Shown piece after piece: positions 8,771-18,391 of a DNA stretch of 53,932 bases. The stretch is from Bacteroidales bacterium. Lineage in GTDB: Bacteria; Bacteroidota; Bacteroidia; Bacteroidales; NBLH01. The first letter of the stretch is position 1; every line of letters begins with the position of its first letter. Under the pieces are notes generated by a model. That model ran no database searches and was not told where the DNA came from. It saw only the letters and a program-made list of their open reading frames with translations. The DNA lies in NCBI GenBank assembly GCA_016937695.1, contig JAFGWC010000032.1, forward strand, positions 1-53,932. The letters run 5' to 3'. The position numbers were made by a program, and so were the translations under genes.

Positions 8771-10078
8771 TTAATTATGAAGTAATTTCATTTTTATTTT
8801 TGTGTTGAAAATGACCGTTTGACTTATACTTCGAGAAAATAAAAAAAGAATTAGAGCACTCCAAAGAGCATTATTGTAAAAATAATATTTAAGAATATAA
8901 AATGCAGGAAAAAAAATAATAAATGCAGACAAAATCATAGAATTTCTCATTTGTTTAGATGCAGTTAGCCCAATAAAAATTCCATCCCATAAAAAGCTTG
9001 CAAAACCGGCAACTGGAATAATTAGTATCCAAAACAAATAGGGTTCAGCATCATTAATTATGTTTGAATTATTTGTTAACAAGTATAAAATATTTTTGTC
9101 GAAAAAATAATAAATAGCAGTAAATAAAATGCTTAAAATAAATCCAAATATGAAAATTTTGTATATTATTTGTTTTAGATATTTAAAATTTTTAGCGCCA
9201 AAATATTTTCCTGTAAGAGCCTCAGCAGCATATGCGAAACCATCCATAAAATAAGAAAATAACATGAAGAATTGAAGTAGGAGAGTATTTACAGCTAGAA
9301 TTCTGTTCCCGTATAATGCACTTTGACTTGTGAAAAATGAAAATACAAAAATTAAAAACAAAGTCCTTATAAAAATATCTTTGTTTACATTAAAAAATAT
9401 CAATAAATCTGTTCTATTTAATATTTTTTTTAAAGAAAGATGCTTAAAAATATCATTATACTTTAATATAATTATTATAATTCCAATAAAAAAGCCGATA
9501 TATTGAGATACTACAGTTCCTAAAGCAACACCTTCTGATTTTAGATTAAACTTAAATACTAAAATTATATTGAAAAATATATTTAAAACATTAATTAGAA
9601 TTGCTAAAAACATAGGAGTTTTAGCATTTTGTTGTCCAATTAACCAACCATTTATAGAATATAATCCAATAGAAGCAGGAGCTGCATAAATTCGAATATA
9701 AAAATATTGTTTAGCCAGATTTTCAACATCTTCAGTTCCTTTTAAAAAGTAAAAGCCTATTTTTTCAATAGGAATCTGAAAAATTATCAGTAAAAAACCA
9801 AATACTAATGAAAAAAACATAGATCTGTAAAATATATTGAAAATTTCATTTTTATTATTTTCCCCTAAAGCCTGAGAAGTAAAACCACTTGTGCTCATTC
9901 TTAAAAAGCTGAAACCCCAATAAATAAAATTGAAAATAATCCCGCCAAGAGCAATTGCGCCAATGTAAATATCGGATTCCAGATGGCCCATTACAGCTAA
10001 ATCTACCATACTTAAAAGAGGAACAGTTATATTGCTTATTATATTTGGGATGGCAAGCTTTAAAATTTCTTTATTCAT
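8771..10078 (-). CDS. MATE-family multidrug/cation antiporter
   Basis: Inner membrane efflux pump of 435 residues with about 12 hydrophobic segments, the usual MATE size, arranged as two homologous halves. The N-terminal helix carries IPNIISNITVPLLSMVDLAVMG, the typical MATE signature in which Asp follows the first conserved Pro region, and YAAEALTGKYFGAKN matches the equivalent loop of the second half. It resembles the DinF branch. The family exports organic cations or drugs in exchange for H+ or Na+. I start at the ATG at 10078, giving MNKEILKLAIPN, because the longer frame begins only at a TTG and adds a segment homologues lack. It diverges from the ROK kinase gene. Substrate cannot be told from sequence. 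Confidence 0.9.
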   Translation of the reverse strand: MNKEILKLAIPNIISNITVPLLSMVDLAVMGHLESDIYIGAIALGGIIFNFIYWGFSFLRMSTSGFTSQALGENNKNEIFNIFYRSMFFSLVFGFLLIIFQIPIEKIGFYFLKGTEDVENLAKQYFYIRIYAAPASIGLYSINGWLIGQQNAKTPMFLAILINVLNIFFNIILVFKFNLKSEGVALGTVVSQYIGFFIGIIIIILKYNDIFKHLSLKKILNRTDLLIFFNVNKDIFIRTLFLIFVFSFFTSQSALYGNRILAVNTLLLQFFMLFSYFMDGFAYAAEALTGKYFGAKNFKYLKQIIYKIFIFGFILSILFTAIYYFFDKNILYLLTNNSNIINDAEPYLFWILIIPVAGFASFLWDGIFIGLTASKQMRNSMILSAFIIFFPAFYILKYYFYNNALWSALILFLFSRSISQTVIFNTKIKMKLLHN

Positions 10079-10120
10079 AGATATTTGGTCTATTAAAAGA
10101 CATTGGCTATTAAAATTTTT

Positions 10121-10128
10121 TACATTTG
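10121..10128 (+). promoter_or_regulatory. Candidate -7 box for the ROK kinase gene
   Basis: TACATTTG fits TAnnTTTG and lies 60 bases before the ATG. An upstream TTG at 10103 is closer (15 bases) than the usual 19-21, so support is partial. Confidence 0.3.
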
Positions 10129-10188
10129 CAATATTAAAAGTTTGCAAATATATTTATTAGTATTTAAAAATTCAGTAATTATCATGAT

Positions 10189-11139
10189 ATGAAAGAACTA
10201 AGCGTTGGAATTGATATAGGCGGAACAAACACAGCAATAGGAATTGTGGATGAAAAAGGTAATTTTTGGGCTGAAAGCTCAATTTCTACAAATAAATATT
10301 TAACAATAGAAAGTTTTGTTGAAGCTTTAACTAAAAAGATAAATGAATGTTTAGATTCGATAAATGAAAACTATATTGTAAAAGGAATTGGAGTTGGTGC
10401 ACCTAATGGTAATTTTTATACCGGAACTATAGAATTTGCACCTAATTTGAACTGGAAAGGAGTTGTGCCTTTAGTAGAATTATTAAATAAAAACTTTCAT
10501 TTGCCAATAGTCTTAACAAATGATGCAAATGCTGCTGCAATGGGAGAAATGATTTATGGTTCAGCAAAAGGAATGAAAAATTTTATTGTAATTACTTTAG
10601 GAACAGGTTTAGGAAGCGGATTTGTTGTAAATGGCAAACTTGTTTATGGTAATGATGGTTTTGCAGGAGAATTAGGTCATGTAATTATTGATGTTAATGG
10701 TAGAAAATGTGGCTGTGGTAGAAAAGGTTGTTTAGAAACCTATGTTTCGGCTACAGGAATTAAAAATACAGTAATTGAACTTTTAGATAATAAGAATAGT
10801 GAAAGCATTCTTAATCAAATAGATAGAAATAAATTAGATTCAAAAGATATTTTTATGGCAGCAAAGGAAGGCGATAAGCTTGCTTTAGAAGCCTTTGATT
10901 TTACTGCAAAAATACTTGCATTACAACTTGCTAATAGTGTAGCAATTACAAGTCCGGAAGCAATATTTTTATTTGGCGGATTAGCTCTTTCCGGCGATTA
11001 TATTTTAAAACCAACTAAAAAATATTTTGAAGAAAATTTACTTGAGATATTTAAAGATAAAGTAAAACTTGAACTTTCAGGTTTAATGGGGAAAAATGCA
11101 GCTGTTTTAGGTGCCGCAGCTTTAATTTGGAATATTTAA
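10189..11139 (+). CDS. ROK-family sugar kinase, probable glucokinase
   Basis: Cytoplasmic ATP-dependent sugar kinase of 316 residues, the normal ROK length. Visible motifs: phosphate-binding IDIGGT at 8-13, catalytic Asp112 in TNDANAAAMGE, phosphate 2 loop LGTGLGSG (137-144), ELGH (161-164) with the sugar/zinc histidine, and the zinc knuckle CGCGRKGCLE (Cys174, Cys176, Cys181 with His164). The set matches ROK glucokinases that phosphorylate glucose at O6 to feed glycolysis, but mannose, N-acetylmannosamine or fructose kinases share most of these residues. No DNA-binding domain is present, so it is not a NagC/XylR-type repressor. It is a single gene facing a shared terminator. Confidence 0.9.
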   Translation: MKELSVGIDIGGTNTAIGIVDEKGNFWAESSISTNKYLTIESFVEALTKKINECLDSINENYIVKGIGVGAPNGNFYTGTIEFAPNLNWKGVVPLVELLNKNFHLPIVLTNDANAAAMGEMIYGSAKGMKNFIVITLGTGLGSGFVVNGKLVYGNDGFAGELGHVIIDVNGRKCGCGRKGCLETYVSATGIKNTVIELLDNKNSESILNQIDRNKLDSKDIFMAAKEGDKLALEAFDFTAKILALQLANSVAITSPEAIFLFGGLALSGDYILKPTKKYFEENLLEIFKDKVKLELSGLMGKNAAVLGAAALIWNI

Positions 11140-11157
11140 GAGGATTAACTTATTTTT

Positions 11158-11195
11158 ATAACAAAGAGCCATAAAATTGTGAGGCTCCTTGTTAT
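11158..11195. terminator. Bidirectional terminator between convergent genes
   Basis: Stem of 13 bp with one mismatch (ataacaaagagcc 11158-11170; ggctccttgttat 11183-11195), between the ROK gene and the convergent BNR-protein gene. Confidence 0.75.
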
Positions 11196-11236
11196 AAAAT
11201 TTTCAATACTTTTTATTAATAATGCTAAAACCAGCT

Positions 11237-13915
11237 TTATTTAAGTATAAATTTTGAATTAATCATTTCCATATTTGTTTCTAATTGCAAAATATAAACA
11301 TTTTTAGACAAATATGTTAAATCAATAGTTTCTTTAGATAAGTTCTCATATTTTTTTGAAAAAACAATTTTTCCACTAATATCAATAACTTTTATTTCAA
11401 CATTTTTTAGATTTTCTATAGAAGAGATATTAATAATTCCATTAGTTGGATTTGGATAAATAGTTATTCCTAATTTATTCAAATTAGTTAAATCATCAAT
11501 ACCTGTGGTAGCGCCTGCTAAATCAGATTCCCACAAACCACGACCATATGTGGCCGCTCTTAATTTACTATTGTTATGATCGGCTGCATAGTATATTTCA
11601 AGTTCGGTAACCATTACATTAGGTAAACCTGTGTTGAAAGGAGTCCAGTTTGCATCACCCGGTTTACAATAAACACCAACATCAGTACCAACATATAAAA
11701 CGTCATTATCTGTAGTTGCTTTATCATGTACAATACTATAAACTGGAATATTTGGTAAACCAGCTGATATATTCGTCCATGAAGAACCGCCATCAGCAGA
11801 TTTATAAACTTTATATGAATTATATCCTCCCATTGTAAGCCATATAGTTTGTGGATTAGTAGCATGAACAGCAATATAAGTTATACTATTTGTAACTGTT
11901 GGCAATGAGCCTGTAATATTTGTCCAGTTTGTACCGCCATTTGTAGTACGCCAAATATTTGATTGATCTGCAACATATATAGTTTGATTATCTGAAGGAG
12001 CAATTGCCATTGATCTTAGATTATCGCTACTGTTCATAGTAGATATTTGTGTAAAATTATCTCCATTATCTGTAGATTTCCAAACATCTGCATAACCAAC
12101 ATAAATAGTGTTGTGGTTAGTTGGATCTATTATATATGGTGTTACCCATGCACCTTCTAAGGTGCCATCGCCTATATTTTCATTGATATCTGTTGTGTTA
12201 GACCAATAATCTGTCGTTCTTGTAATTTGTCCATTCACATAGGTTGCGTATTGTGTTGCATCATCTGTATAATCAATTATGCATTCCATGCCATCACCAC
12301 CTTTAATATCATACCAATTTCCATCACCATAGTATATAATTTTTGAGCCATTATCCTGTAAACCTGTTATCATTGAGTTTGAATAATTTTGAGAAACACC
12401 AATTCTGTATATCTGACTAATAACTAGTCCGTTAGATAAATCAGTCCAACTTGTTCCGCCTGTTGTAGTTCTATAAATTCCGCCATCATTTCCTTCAAAT
12501 AAAGTTGAGGCATTTTGATATTTCAAACAATGTTTATCGGCATGTACAACAGGGGAGCTAATAAAATTATATGTCCCACTTGATGTCCACATATTATTGT
12601 TTGTCCAGTTTACACCTCCGTCTGTTGATTTCCATGTATTTATTCCGCCAACAAAAAGAGTGTTTACATTTTCAGGGTTTACTGCAAGTACAATATCATA
12701 GTTTCCTTGTCCCGTATTACTGCCGGAGCCATCGCTGTAATATCCGAACAAGCTTTTTGTGCTACCATCAAAAACCATTGAAAAATTATCGCCGCTATCT
12801 GTTGACTTATATATTCCTGTTAATCCGCCACTACTGTTAACAACAGCAGCATAAACAATATTATCATTAGTAGTTCCTGAATATGCGCCAACGGCAAGTT
12901 CAATTCTTGTATCACTAGATGCGCCTGTATATTCTAATGTCCAACTTGAGCCTCCATCTATTGTTCTGAATATTTCAGGATAATATCCCCATCTATCTTT
13001 TGTACAAGCATAAATTGTATTTGGGTCTCCTGGGTTAAATTCTAAATCAATAACATATTCGCCTGTATTATATACTCTTGACCAAGTTGCTCCATTATCA
13101 ACAGTTTTATAAATGCCATCATTTAATCCTGCATATAAAATTGCAGGATTTGAAGGGTGAATTATTAGTGCACCAATCAAATTAGAACTTGAAACAGATA
13201 TACTTAAGGTTGTAGCTGCCCATGTACTGCCACCATCAGTAGATTTAAGAACGCCAACAGAATTATTGTCGTTATAGTTATCTCCTCCAAGAGACCAACT
13301 GCTTCCTCCATCTCTATCGCCCGTGGCAATGTATAATGTGTTATCAGAAGCAAAATTTGGAGAAACAGCTATTGCACTAACTCCAAGAACCGGATTATTA
13401 TCAGATTGGCAAGTCCAAGAACTTCCGCCGTTTGTAGTTTTCCAAATTCCGCCAGAAGGTGCGCCAACCCAAAAAGTATTATTATCAGATGGATGAAAAG
13501 CAATGCAATTTATCCTTCCAATTCCTGCATAACCACCACTAGATGAGTTCGTTCCCAAATTTGTCCATGCGCCGCTTTGGCTTTTGAGATTTGTTGTGCT
13601 GCTTTTAAATTTAAGCATTTCATCGGCAGTAGTTGTATTTGGAAATTCTCCTGTTGAGGCATTTACTCTTGATTCCCAATAATACTCCCAACGTTTAAAT
13701 TGTTTCCAACCCGGAGCTTTTACAAGTTCGCCATCTTTTAAATATTTTCCGTTTTTAACATTATATTTTGCCCAATAATTGTTAAATGCTTTTTGATAAT
13801 CAAAAAGCGTCAATTGTTTTGTAGTTTTTGTTCTAGGCAAATTATCAAGCCAAGCCTGGCTAAATGAGATATTTGCGAAAACAATAAAAACTATAAATAA
13901 AATAATTTTTTTCAT
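11237..13915 (-). CDS. Secreted BNR/sortilin-type beta-propeller protein with T9SS type A domain
   Basis: 892-residue exported protein: signal peptide 1-20 (FIVFIVFANISFSQA), a short N-terminal segment, then many propeller blades with BNR/Asp-box motifs (TTNGGSSW, STDGGSTW, TIDGGSSW, STDSGDNF, STDGGVNW, TTGGTSW, STDNGDNF, TTNGGTNW, SADGGSSW) of the VPS10/sortilin-like type, and a C-terminal sorting domain (ITIYPNPTNG through INSKFILK). The fold is used in glycoside hydrolases, photosynthesis-factor-like proteins and binding receptors; no sialidase or xyloglucanase catalytic set is evident, so I call it a binding or structural surface protein. It is transported by T9SS. The lipoprotein gene lies 57 bp upstream on the same strand, and the two are probably one transcription unit. 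Confidence 0.88.
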   Translation of the reverse strand: MKKIILFIVFIVFANISFSQAWLDNLPRTKTTKQLTLFDYQKAFNNYWAKYNVKNGKYLKDGELVKAPGWKQFKRWEYYWESRVNASTGEFPNTTTADEMLKFKSSTTNLKSQSGAWTNLGTNSSSGGYAGIGRINCIAFHPSDNNTFWVGAPSGGIWKTTNGGSSWTCQSDNNPVLGVSAIAVSPNFASDNTLYIATGDRDGGSSWSLGGDNYNDNNSVGVLKSTDGGSTWAATTLSISVSSSNLIGALIIHPSNPAILYAGLNDGIYKTVDNGATWSRVYNTGEYVIDLEFNPGDPNTIYACTKDRWGYYPEIFRTIDGGSSWTLEYTGASSDTRIELAVGAYSGTTNDNIVYAAVVNSSGGLTGIYKSTDSGDNFSMVFDGSTKSLFGYYSDGSGSNTGQGNYDIVLAVNPENVNTLFVGGINTWKSTDGGVNWTNNNMWTSSGTYNFISSPVVHADKHCLKYQNASTLFEGNDGGIYRTTTGGTSWTDLSNGLVISQIYRIGVSQNYSNSMITGLQDNGSKIIYYGDGNWYDIKGGDGMECIIDYTDDATQYATYVNGQITRTTDYWSNTTDINENIGDGTLEGAWVTPYIIDPTNHNTIYVGYADVWKSTDNGDNFTQISTMNSSDNLRSMAIAPSDNQTIYVADQSNIWRTTNGGTNWTNITGSLPTVTNSITYIAVHATNPQTIWLTMGGYNSYKVYKSADGGSSWTNISAGLPNIPVYSIVHDKATTDNDVLYVGTDVGVYCKPGDANWTPFNTGLPNVMVTELEIYYAADHNNSKLRAATYGRGLWESDLAGATTGIDDLTNLNKLGITIYPNPTNGIINISSIENLKNVEIKVIDISGKIVFSKKYENLSKETIDLTYLSKNVYILQLETNMEMINSKFILK

Positions 13916-13948
13916 AATACCTGTTTTAATTATTAACCAATTTGTTAT

Positions 13949-13969
13949 CCTAATATGTTTATTATTAGG
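13949..13969 (-). other. Short hairpin between the lipoprotein and BNR-protein genes
   Basis: Perfect 7-bp stem (cctaata / tattagg) with a 7-base loop and no T tract. It could reduce or stabilise the downstream part of a shared mRNA; a true terminator is unlikely. Confidence 0.35.
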
Positions 13970-13972
13970 AGT

Positions 13973-14446
13973 TTACTTAATAATAAATTCTTTTGTTACA
14001 TTCATATTTTCATTATAAATTTTATAGTTTATAATAATTCTGTACGAGCCTTTTTCTGCTTTTTTATAAATTGTTTCTCTAATTCCTGCATCCGCAATTT
14101 TTCCGCAAAAACTTTCTTTTTGATCCCAAGTTAATGTAATTTCATTATTGACAGTTAATTCAATTTTTTCTGGCGGTGCCATGCAAGGTGCATCACATGG
14201 ACAATTCAAAATCCTGAGGTTTTTCCAAATTTTGTTTTCTTTTTGTTGTAAATTTGGTTTTGTAGGACTATATATTATAATATTCTCATCAGAAATATTT
14301 TTTACTCTTATTTTTATAGCCTCACCAATAGAATAAGTTTTTTTTATATCAACATCTAAATATTTACTGTTTTTATTTTGTTTTACTGATGTGCAGGAAT
14401 TTAAGGTGATTGCAGATATAATCAAAAATATAATTAATTTATACAT
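13973..14446 (-). CDS. Lipoprotein of unknown function with a Cys/Pro cluster
   Basis: 157 residues with a lipoprotein signal (MYKLIIFLIISAITLNSC, lipid-modified Cys18). The mature part is predicted all-beta, resembling small immunoglobulin-like or BsuPI-inhibitor-like domains (YSIGEAIKIRVKNISDENI, then EKGSYRIIINYKIYN at the end). In the middle is CPCDAPCMAPPE plus a later FCGK, giving four cysteines that could form disulfides or bind metal. I do not recognise the family. It precedes the BNR T9SS gene with 57 bp between them, so the products may act together at the cell surface, which is inference. Confidence 0.7.
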   Translation of the reverse strand: MYKLIIFLIISAITLNSCTSVKQNKNSKYLDVDIKKTYSIGEAIKIRVKNISDENIIIYSPTKPNLQQKENKIWKNLRILNCPCDAPCMAPPEKIELTVNNEITLTWDQKESFCGKIADAGIRETIYKKAEKGSYRIIINYKIYNENMNVTKEFIIK

Positions 14447-14646
14447 AATACAATTTTTAGATTAATGAATAGGAATAATTTTATAAGAATTAAATTTTGT
14501 TTCAAAAAAAATATGTCAACTTAAAGATAATGAAAATGAATTTAAAATTAAAATTATTTTGATGTTATCCTTAATTAAATACTCAAATAAATTGAACCTT
14601 TTAAAATTTATATTTTAATTAAATTTATATTTAATATAAAATTTAT

Positions 14647-14654
14647 TATATTTG
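14647..14654 (+). promoter_or_regulatory. Candidate -7 box for the NfeD-like/flotillin genes
   Basis: TATATTTG, an exact TAnnTTTG, 28 bases before the ATG at 14683. No convincing -33 TTTG in the AT-rich upstream DNA. Confidence 0.4.
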
Positions 14655-14682
14655 AGTTATATTAAACTAACACTAAATAAAT

Positions 14683-15267
14683 ATGTTCTCAGATTTTCCA
14701 ACTTGGTGGGATGGATTAAGTGTTTTATCTAAAGTATATTGGATAATTGCTTTCCCTGCTACTTTAATTTTTTTGATACAATTAATAATGACTTTTATTG
14801 GTGGTGATGTTGACCATGATATGGATGGAGATATGGACAACGATTTAGATCATGACATTGGTTTTCATTTAATTACCTTTAAAAATATGATTGCATTTTT
14901 TACTCTTTTTGCATGGAGTGGATTAGCAAGTATTGAGGGAGGTTTAAGTGTAATTTTTACAATTGTTATTTCAACAGTAAGTGGTGTAATAATGATGATT
15001 ATAATGGCTGGTTTGTTCTATTACATCAGTAAATTTACCCAAAGTGGAACAATGGACATGAATAATGCAATAGGGCAGACCGGTGATGTTTATTTAAGTA
15101 TCCCTTCAAAAAAAACTGGTTTAGGAAAAGTGCAAGTAAATGTTCAAGGACAGTTGCGAACGTTAGATGCAATGACAGAAGATACTGAAGATATTAAGAC
15201 AAATTCGATTATAGAAGTAGTTGAAATTATCAGTGGAAATGTTCTTCTTGTTAAAAGAGTACGATAA
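14683..15267 (+). CDS. NfeD-like membrane protein with OB-fold (YqiJ-type), flotillin partner
   Basis: 194 residues: membrane segments at about 17-39, 63-85 and 90-118, then a cytoplasmic OB-fold (about 130-194: GQTGDVYLSIPSKKTGLGKV, then SIIEVVEIISGNVLLVKRV). Between the first two membrane segments is an exposed loop of nearly pure Asp, His, Met and Gly (positions 41-59), which could bind divalent cations. NfeD/YqiJ proteins occur next to flotillins and are thought to work with them in membrane microdomain organisation; the next gene is a flotillin 108 bp downstream on the same strand, which fits. No serine protease domain of the long NfeD class is present. Confidence 0.8.
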   Translation: MFSDFPTWWDGLSVLSKVYWIIAFPATLIFLIQLIMTFIGGDVDHDMDGDMDNDLDHDIGFHLITFKNMIAFFTLFAWSGLASIEGGLSVIFTIVISTVSGVIMMIIMAGLFYYISKFTQSGTMDMNNAIGQTGDVYLSIPSKKTGLGKVQVNVQGQLRTLDAMTEDTEDIKTNSIIEVVEIISGNVLLVKRVR

Positions 15268-15360
15268 TATAGTCTTTTAATCTAAAGATTTAAATTTACA
15301 GATAAATATTACATTAAAATATTAAGCATCATTTTTATTAAAATAATACAAATTTAAACC

Positions 15361-15367
15361 AAAGGAG
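15361..15367 (+). promoter_or_regulatory. Strong Shine-Dalgarno before the flotillin gene
   Basis: aaaggag sits 8 bases before the ATG at 15376. A clear Shine-Dalgarno is uncommon in this window, where most starts have only A/T-rich leaders, so this gene may be translated at a high level. Confidence 0.7.
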
Positions 15368-15375
15368 ATTTTATT

Positions 15376-16818
15376 ATGGGTCAATTAGTAGTAGTAGTAA
15401 TAGCATTAGCTATTTTATTTGTTTTTGTGCTAATATATTCGTTGTTTAAAAGATTTAAACGATGTCCGGCTGACCATATACTTGTTATTTATGGTAAAGT
15501 TGGAGGAAGTGGAAATTCTGCAAAATGTATTCATGGTGGTGCAGCATTTATATGGCCAATAATTCAAGATTACGAATATCTTGATTTAACGCCAATTCCT
15601 ATTGAAGTTGATTTAAGAAATGCTTTAAGTCGCCAAAATATCAGAGTAAATGTTCCTTCTCGTTTTATGGTTGGTATTTCAACTATTCCTGAAGTAATGG
15701 CAAATGCTGCCGAAAGATTATTAGGGCTTGCTCAAGATGAAATAAGACATTTAGCTGCCGATATTATTTTTGGACAGTTAAGAGTTGTAATTGCCACAAT
15801 GGACATTGAAGACATAAACAGCGACAGGGAAAAATTTCTGAAAAATATAACAGAAGGAGTTGAACATGAGTTAATTAAAATTGGTCTTAAATTAATTAAT
15901 GTTAACGTAACTGATATTACAGATGAATCTGGATATATTGATGCATTAGGTAGAGAAGCAGCTTCAGGTGCAATTAATGAAGCAAAAATTGCTGTAGCAT
16001 TAAAAGAAAGAAATGGTTCAATTGGTGAAGCCGAAGCAAATAGAGAAAAACGTATTCAAGTATCCGCTGCAGATGCAAATGCTGTAATTGGTGAAGCTCA
16101 GGCGCAGCAGAATGAACGTATTAATGTAGCAGCAGCAAACGCAGCAGCAGTGGAAGGTGAAAATAATGCGAAAATTACAGTTGCTAATTCAGATGCAAAC
16201 AGAAGAAAACAAGAAGCTGAAGCTGAAAAAATAGCTTTAACTGCAGAAAAAACAAATGAGGCAAATGCATTAGAAGCAGCTTATAAAGCCGAACAAATTG
16301 CAGAACTTGGTAGAGCTGAAAAAGTTAAAGCAACACAATATGCAGATACAATTGTACCTGCTGAAATTGAAAAGCAAAGGATTGAAATTAGTGCTGAAGC
16401 TAATGCAGAAAAAATCAGGCGATTAGCAAAAGGAGACGCTGATGGAATTTATTTAAAAATGGAAGCAGAAGCAAAAGGACTTTTTGAAATTTTAACTAAA
16501 CAAGCTGAAGGTTTCAAGAAAATAGTTCAAGCAGCAGGAGATGACTCTAATGATGCTGTTAAGCTTATGATTGCTGATAAATTGCCAGAACTTGTAAGGA
16601 TGCAAGTTGAAGCGATTAAAAATATTAAAATAGATAAAATAACAGTTTGGGACAGTGGAAATAAAGATGGTGTCTCATCAACAGCAAACTTCATGAAAAG
16701 TATGGCTGGTGCAATACCTCCTTTAGATGATTTGTTTAAACAAGCAGGAATGCAATTACCTGATTATTTGAAAGGGAAAAATGAAAATTCTGAAAATATA
16801 GAAGAAACTGAAGGCTAA
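15376..16818 (+). CDS. Flotillin/SPFH-domain membrane scaffold protein (YqiK-like)
   Basis: 480 residues: N-terminal membrane helix at about 4-23, SPFH/band 7 domain at about 25-200 (CPADHILVIYGKVGG, then RFMVGISTIPEVMANAAERL), and a long alanine- and glutamate-rich coiled coil at about 200-400 (EANREKRIQVSAADANAVIG and similar units), then a C-terminal oligomerisation region with PPLDDLFKQAG. This is the flotillin architecture; the family forms large membrane-bound oligomers that organise lipid microdomains. It follows the NfeD-like gene and ends at a strong terminator, so the two form an operon of YqiJ/YqiK type. The protein has no catalytic site. Confidence 0.92.
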   Translation: MGQLVVVVIALAILFVFVLIYSLFKRFKRCPADHILVIYGKVGGSGNSAKCIHGGAAFIWPIIQDYEYLDLTPIPIEVDLRNALSRQNIRVNVPSRFMVGISTIPEVMANAAERLLGLAQDEIRHLAADIIFGQLRVVIATMDIEDINSDREKFLKNITEGVEHELIKIGLKLINVNVTDITDESGYIDALGREAASGAINEAKIAVALKERNGSIGEAEANREKRIQVSAADANAVIGEAQAQQNERINVAAANAAAVEGENNAKITVANSDANRRKQEAEAEKIALTAEKTNEANALEAAYKAEQIAELGRAEKVKATQYADTIVPAEIEKQRIEISAEANAEKIRRLAKGDADGIYLKMEAEAKGLFEILTKQAEGFKKIVQAAGDDSNDAVKLMIADKLPELVRMQVEAIKNIKIDKITVWDSGNKDGVSSTANFMKSMAGAIPPLDDLFKQAGMQLPDYLKGKNENSENIEETEG

Positions 16819-16840
16819 AAAAAATATTTGTATTTAATTT

Positions 16841-16877
16841 AAAAAGGATTGTTGGCAATTGTCATCAATCCTTTTTT
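16841..16877. terminator. Bidirectional terminator between flotillin and MFS genes
   Basis: Perfect 11-bp stem (aaaaaggattg / caatccttttt, 16841-16851 with 16866-16876) with T runs on both strands. Confidence 0.85.
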
Positions 16878-16943
16878 CAATTAAAGCATGTGAATTTGAT
16901 TTTTAATTAGGAAATTTTCTTTGAACCCAATTGACAATAAATA

Positions 16944-18188
16944 TTATTTTGAACTGAGATTAATATCTAATTTAGATTGAGTTTTAAGAGTTCTAATCAA
17001 CCAAAAACATAAAAAAACAGCTATCAAAGCCAGAAAACTCATTAAATACCAATTAGTATTAAAACTGTAATTTTCAATAACTTCCATACCTATTTTTGAA
17101 CTAAAAATAAGTGCTAATGAAAATGCCATAGTATATAAGGCCATATATTTTCCTTCCTGTCCTTTTTGGGCTCTGTCCATTGCAAATGAATTAGTAAAAG
17201 GGAAGCCTAACATTTCAGCAAAACTTATCAATATCATACTTATAATAAGAAAACCAAACCAATTTGAAATATTTAAAATAAAGAAACTTAGTGATACAAG
17301 AATTAAACTTAAAAATATTACTTTAATCTTATTAATAACTGTTTTCTCAAGATAAAAGATTAAAGGCATTTCTAAAATAAAAATTAAGATTCCATTTAAT
17401 GACATAAGTAATCCTATATAAATCTCAGATAATTTGTGAATTTCTCTGTAATACAAAGGTATTGTTGAAAATAATTGGAAAAATGTAAATCCCATAATAA
17501 AAACAATACTTAAAAATATCCAATAAGGTAAATCTTTATAAACAGATTTATTTGAATCTGAAATTGGTATTTTTTTTATTTTGTTTTGCGTTGGATTTTT
17601 TTTCTCTTTTAGAATTGTCATAAATACAATTATAGCAGAAATACATGTTAAACCATCCACCCAAAATAAACCATTATAGGATATTGCAGCTATAATAATT
17701 CCTCCCAAAAAAGGTCCTAGCGAAAAGCCTAAATTAATTGCTAATCTAATTAGTGTTAAAGATCGAGTTTGGTTTTCCGGTCTGCTGTATGCTTTTAATG
17801 AAACGTACATTGCCGGACGAAAACTGTCTGCAATTAGCATTGTAAAAAAAATAGCTACTATAAAACCCAAAAAGCTAGTGATATATTGTAATGAAATAAA
17901 TATGAAACCTGTTAATAATAAGCTCCATACCATTACTTTGTAAAACCCAATTTTATCAGTTAATTTTCCACCTAACCATGAACCAATAAAAGAACCAATT
18001 CCAAAACTACTCATAATCCATCCAACTTGACTTAGGCTAAAATGTAATTTTTCAGTCAAATACAATGATAAAAATGGAATAACCATTGTGCCTGCTCTGT
18101 TAATAAAGGTAACTAAAGCTAAGTACCAAACTTCTTTTGAAAGCCCTTTGAATGAATTGATATATATACTAATTATTTTTCTGAGCAT
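16944..18188 (-). CDS. Major facilitator superfamily transporter
   Basis: 414 residues with about 12 hydrophobic segments. The N-terminal half has INRAGTMVIPFLSLYLTEKL, and the loop after helix 2 has GGKLTDKIGFYKVM, the MFS signature (G-x-L-x-D-x-x-G). Length and motif match drug/H+ antiporter-type or general MFS exporters; the substrate is not predictable. I start at the ATG at 18188 (MLRKIISIYINSFKGLSKEVW): the longer frame starts at a TTG that lies inside a promoter-like TATTTTG, so it is probably untranslated. It is a single gene, convergent with flotillin across a shared terminator. Confidence 0.88.
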   Translation of the reverse strand: MLRKIISIYINSFKGLSKEVWYLALVTFINRAGTMVIPFLSLYLTEKLHFSLSQVGWIMSSFGIGSFIGSWLGGKLTDKIGFYKVMVWSLLLTGFIFISLQYITSFLGFIVAIFFTMLIADSFRPAMYVSLKAYSRPENQTRSLTLIRLAINLGFSLGPFLGGIIIAAISYNGLFWVDGLTCISAIIVFMTILKEKKNPTQNKIKKIPISDSNKSVYKDLPYWIFLSIVFIMGFTFFQLFSTIPLYYREIHKLSEIYIGLLMSLNGILIFILEMPLIFYLEKTVINKIKVIFLSLILVSLSFFILNISNWFGFLIISMILISFAEMLGFPFTNSFAMDRAQKGQEGKYMALYTMAFSLALIFSSKIGMEVIENYSFNTNWYLMSFLALIAVFLCFWLIRTLKTQSKLDINLSSK

Positions 18189-18391
18189 TTTTTTATAAAT
18201 GAAATACAAAATACTTAAATATAAATTTATTACTTTAATATTGATTTCACTAATTCATTAATATGAAAACTCAATTTGAAAAAGAATAAATATTAATTTT
18301 CAAAAAGTTATATTTTTAATTGATATAAAAATTTGAAAGCTATAAAATGCTATGGAAGAGATGATTACAATAAAAATTATTGAAATAAATC

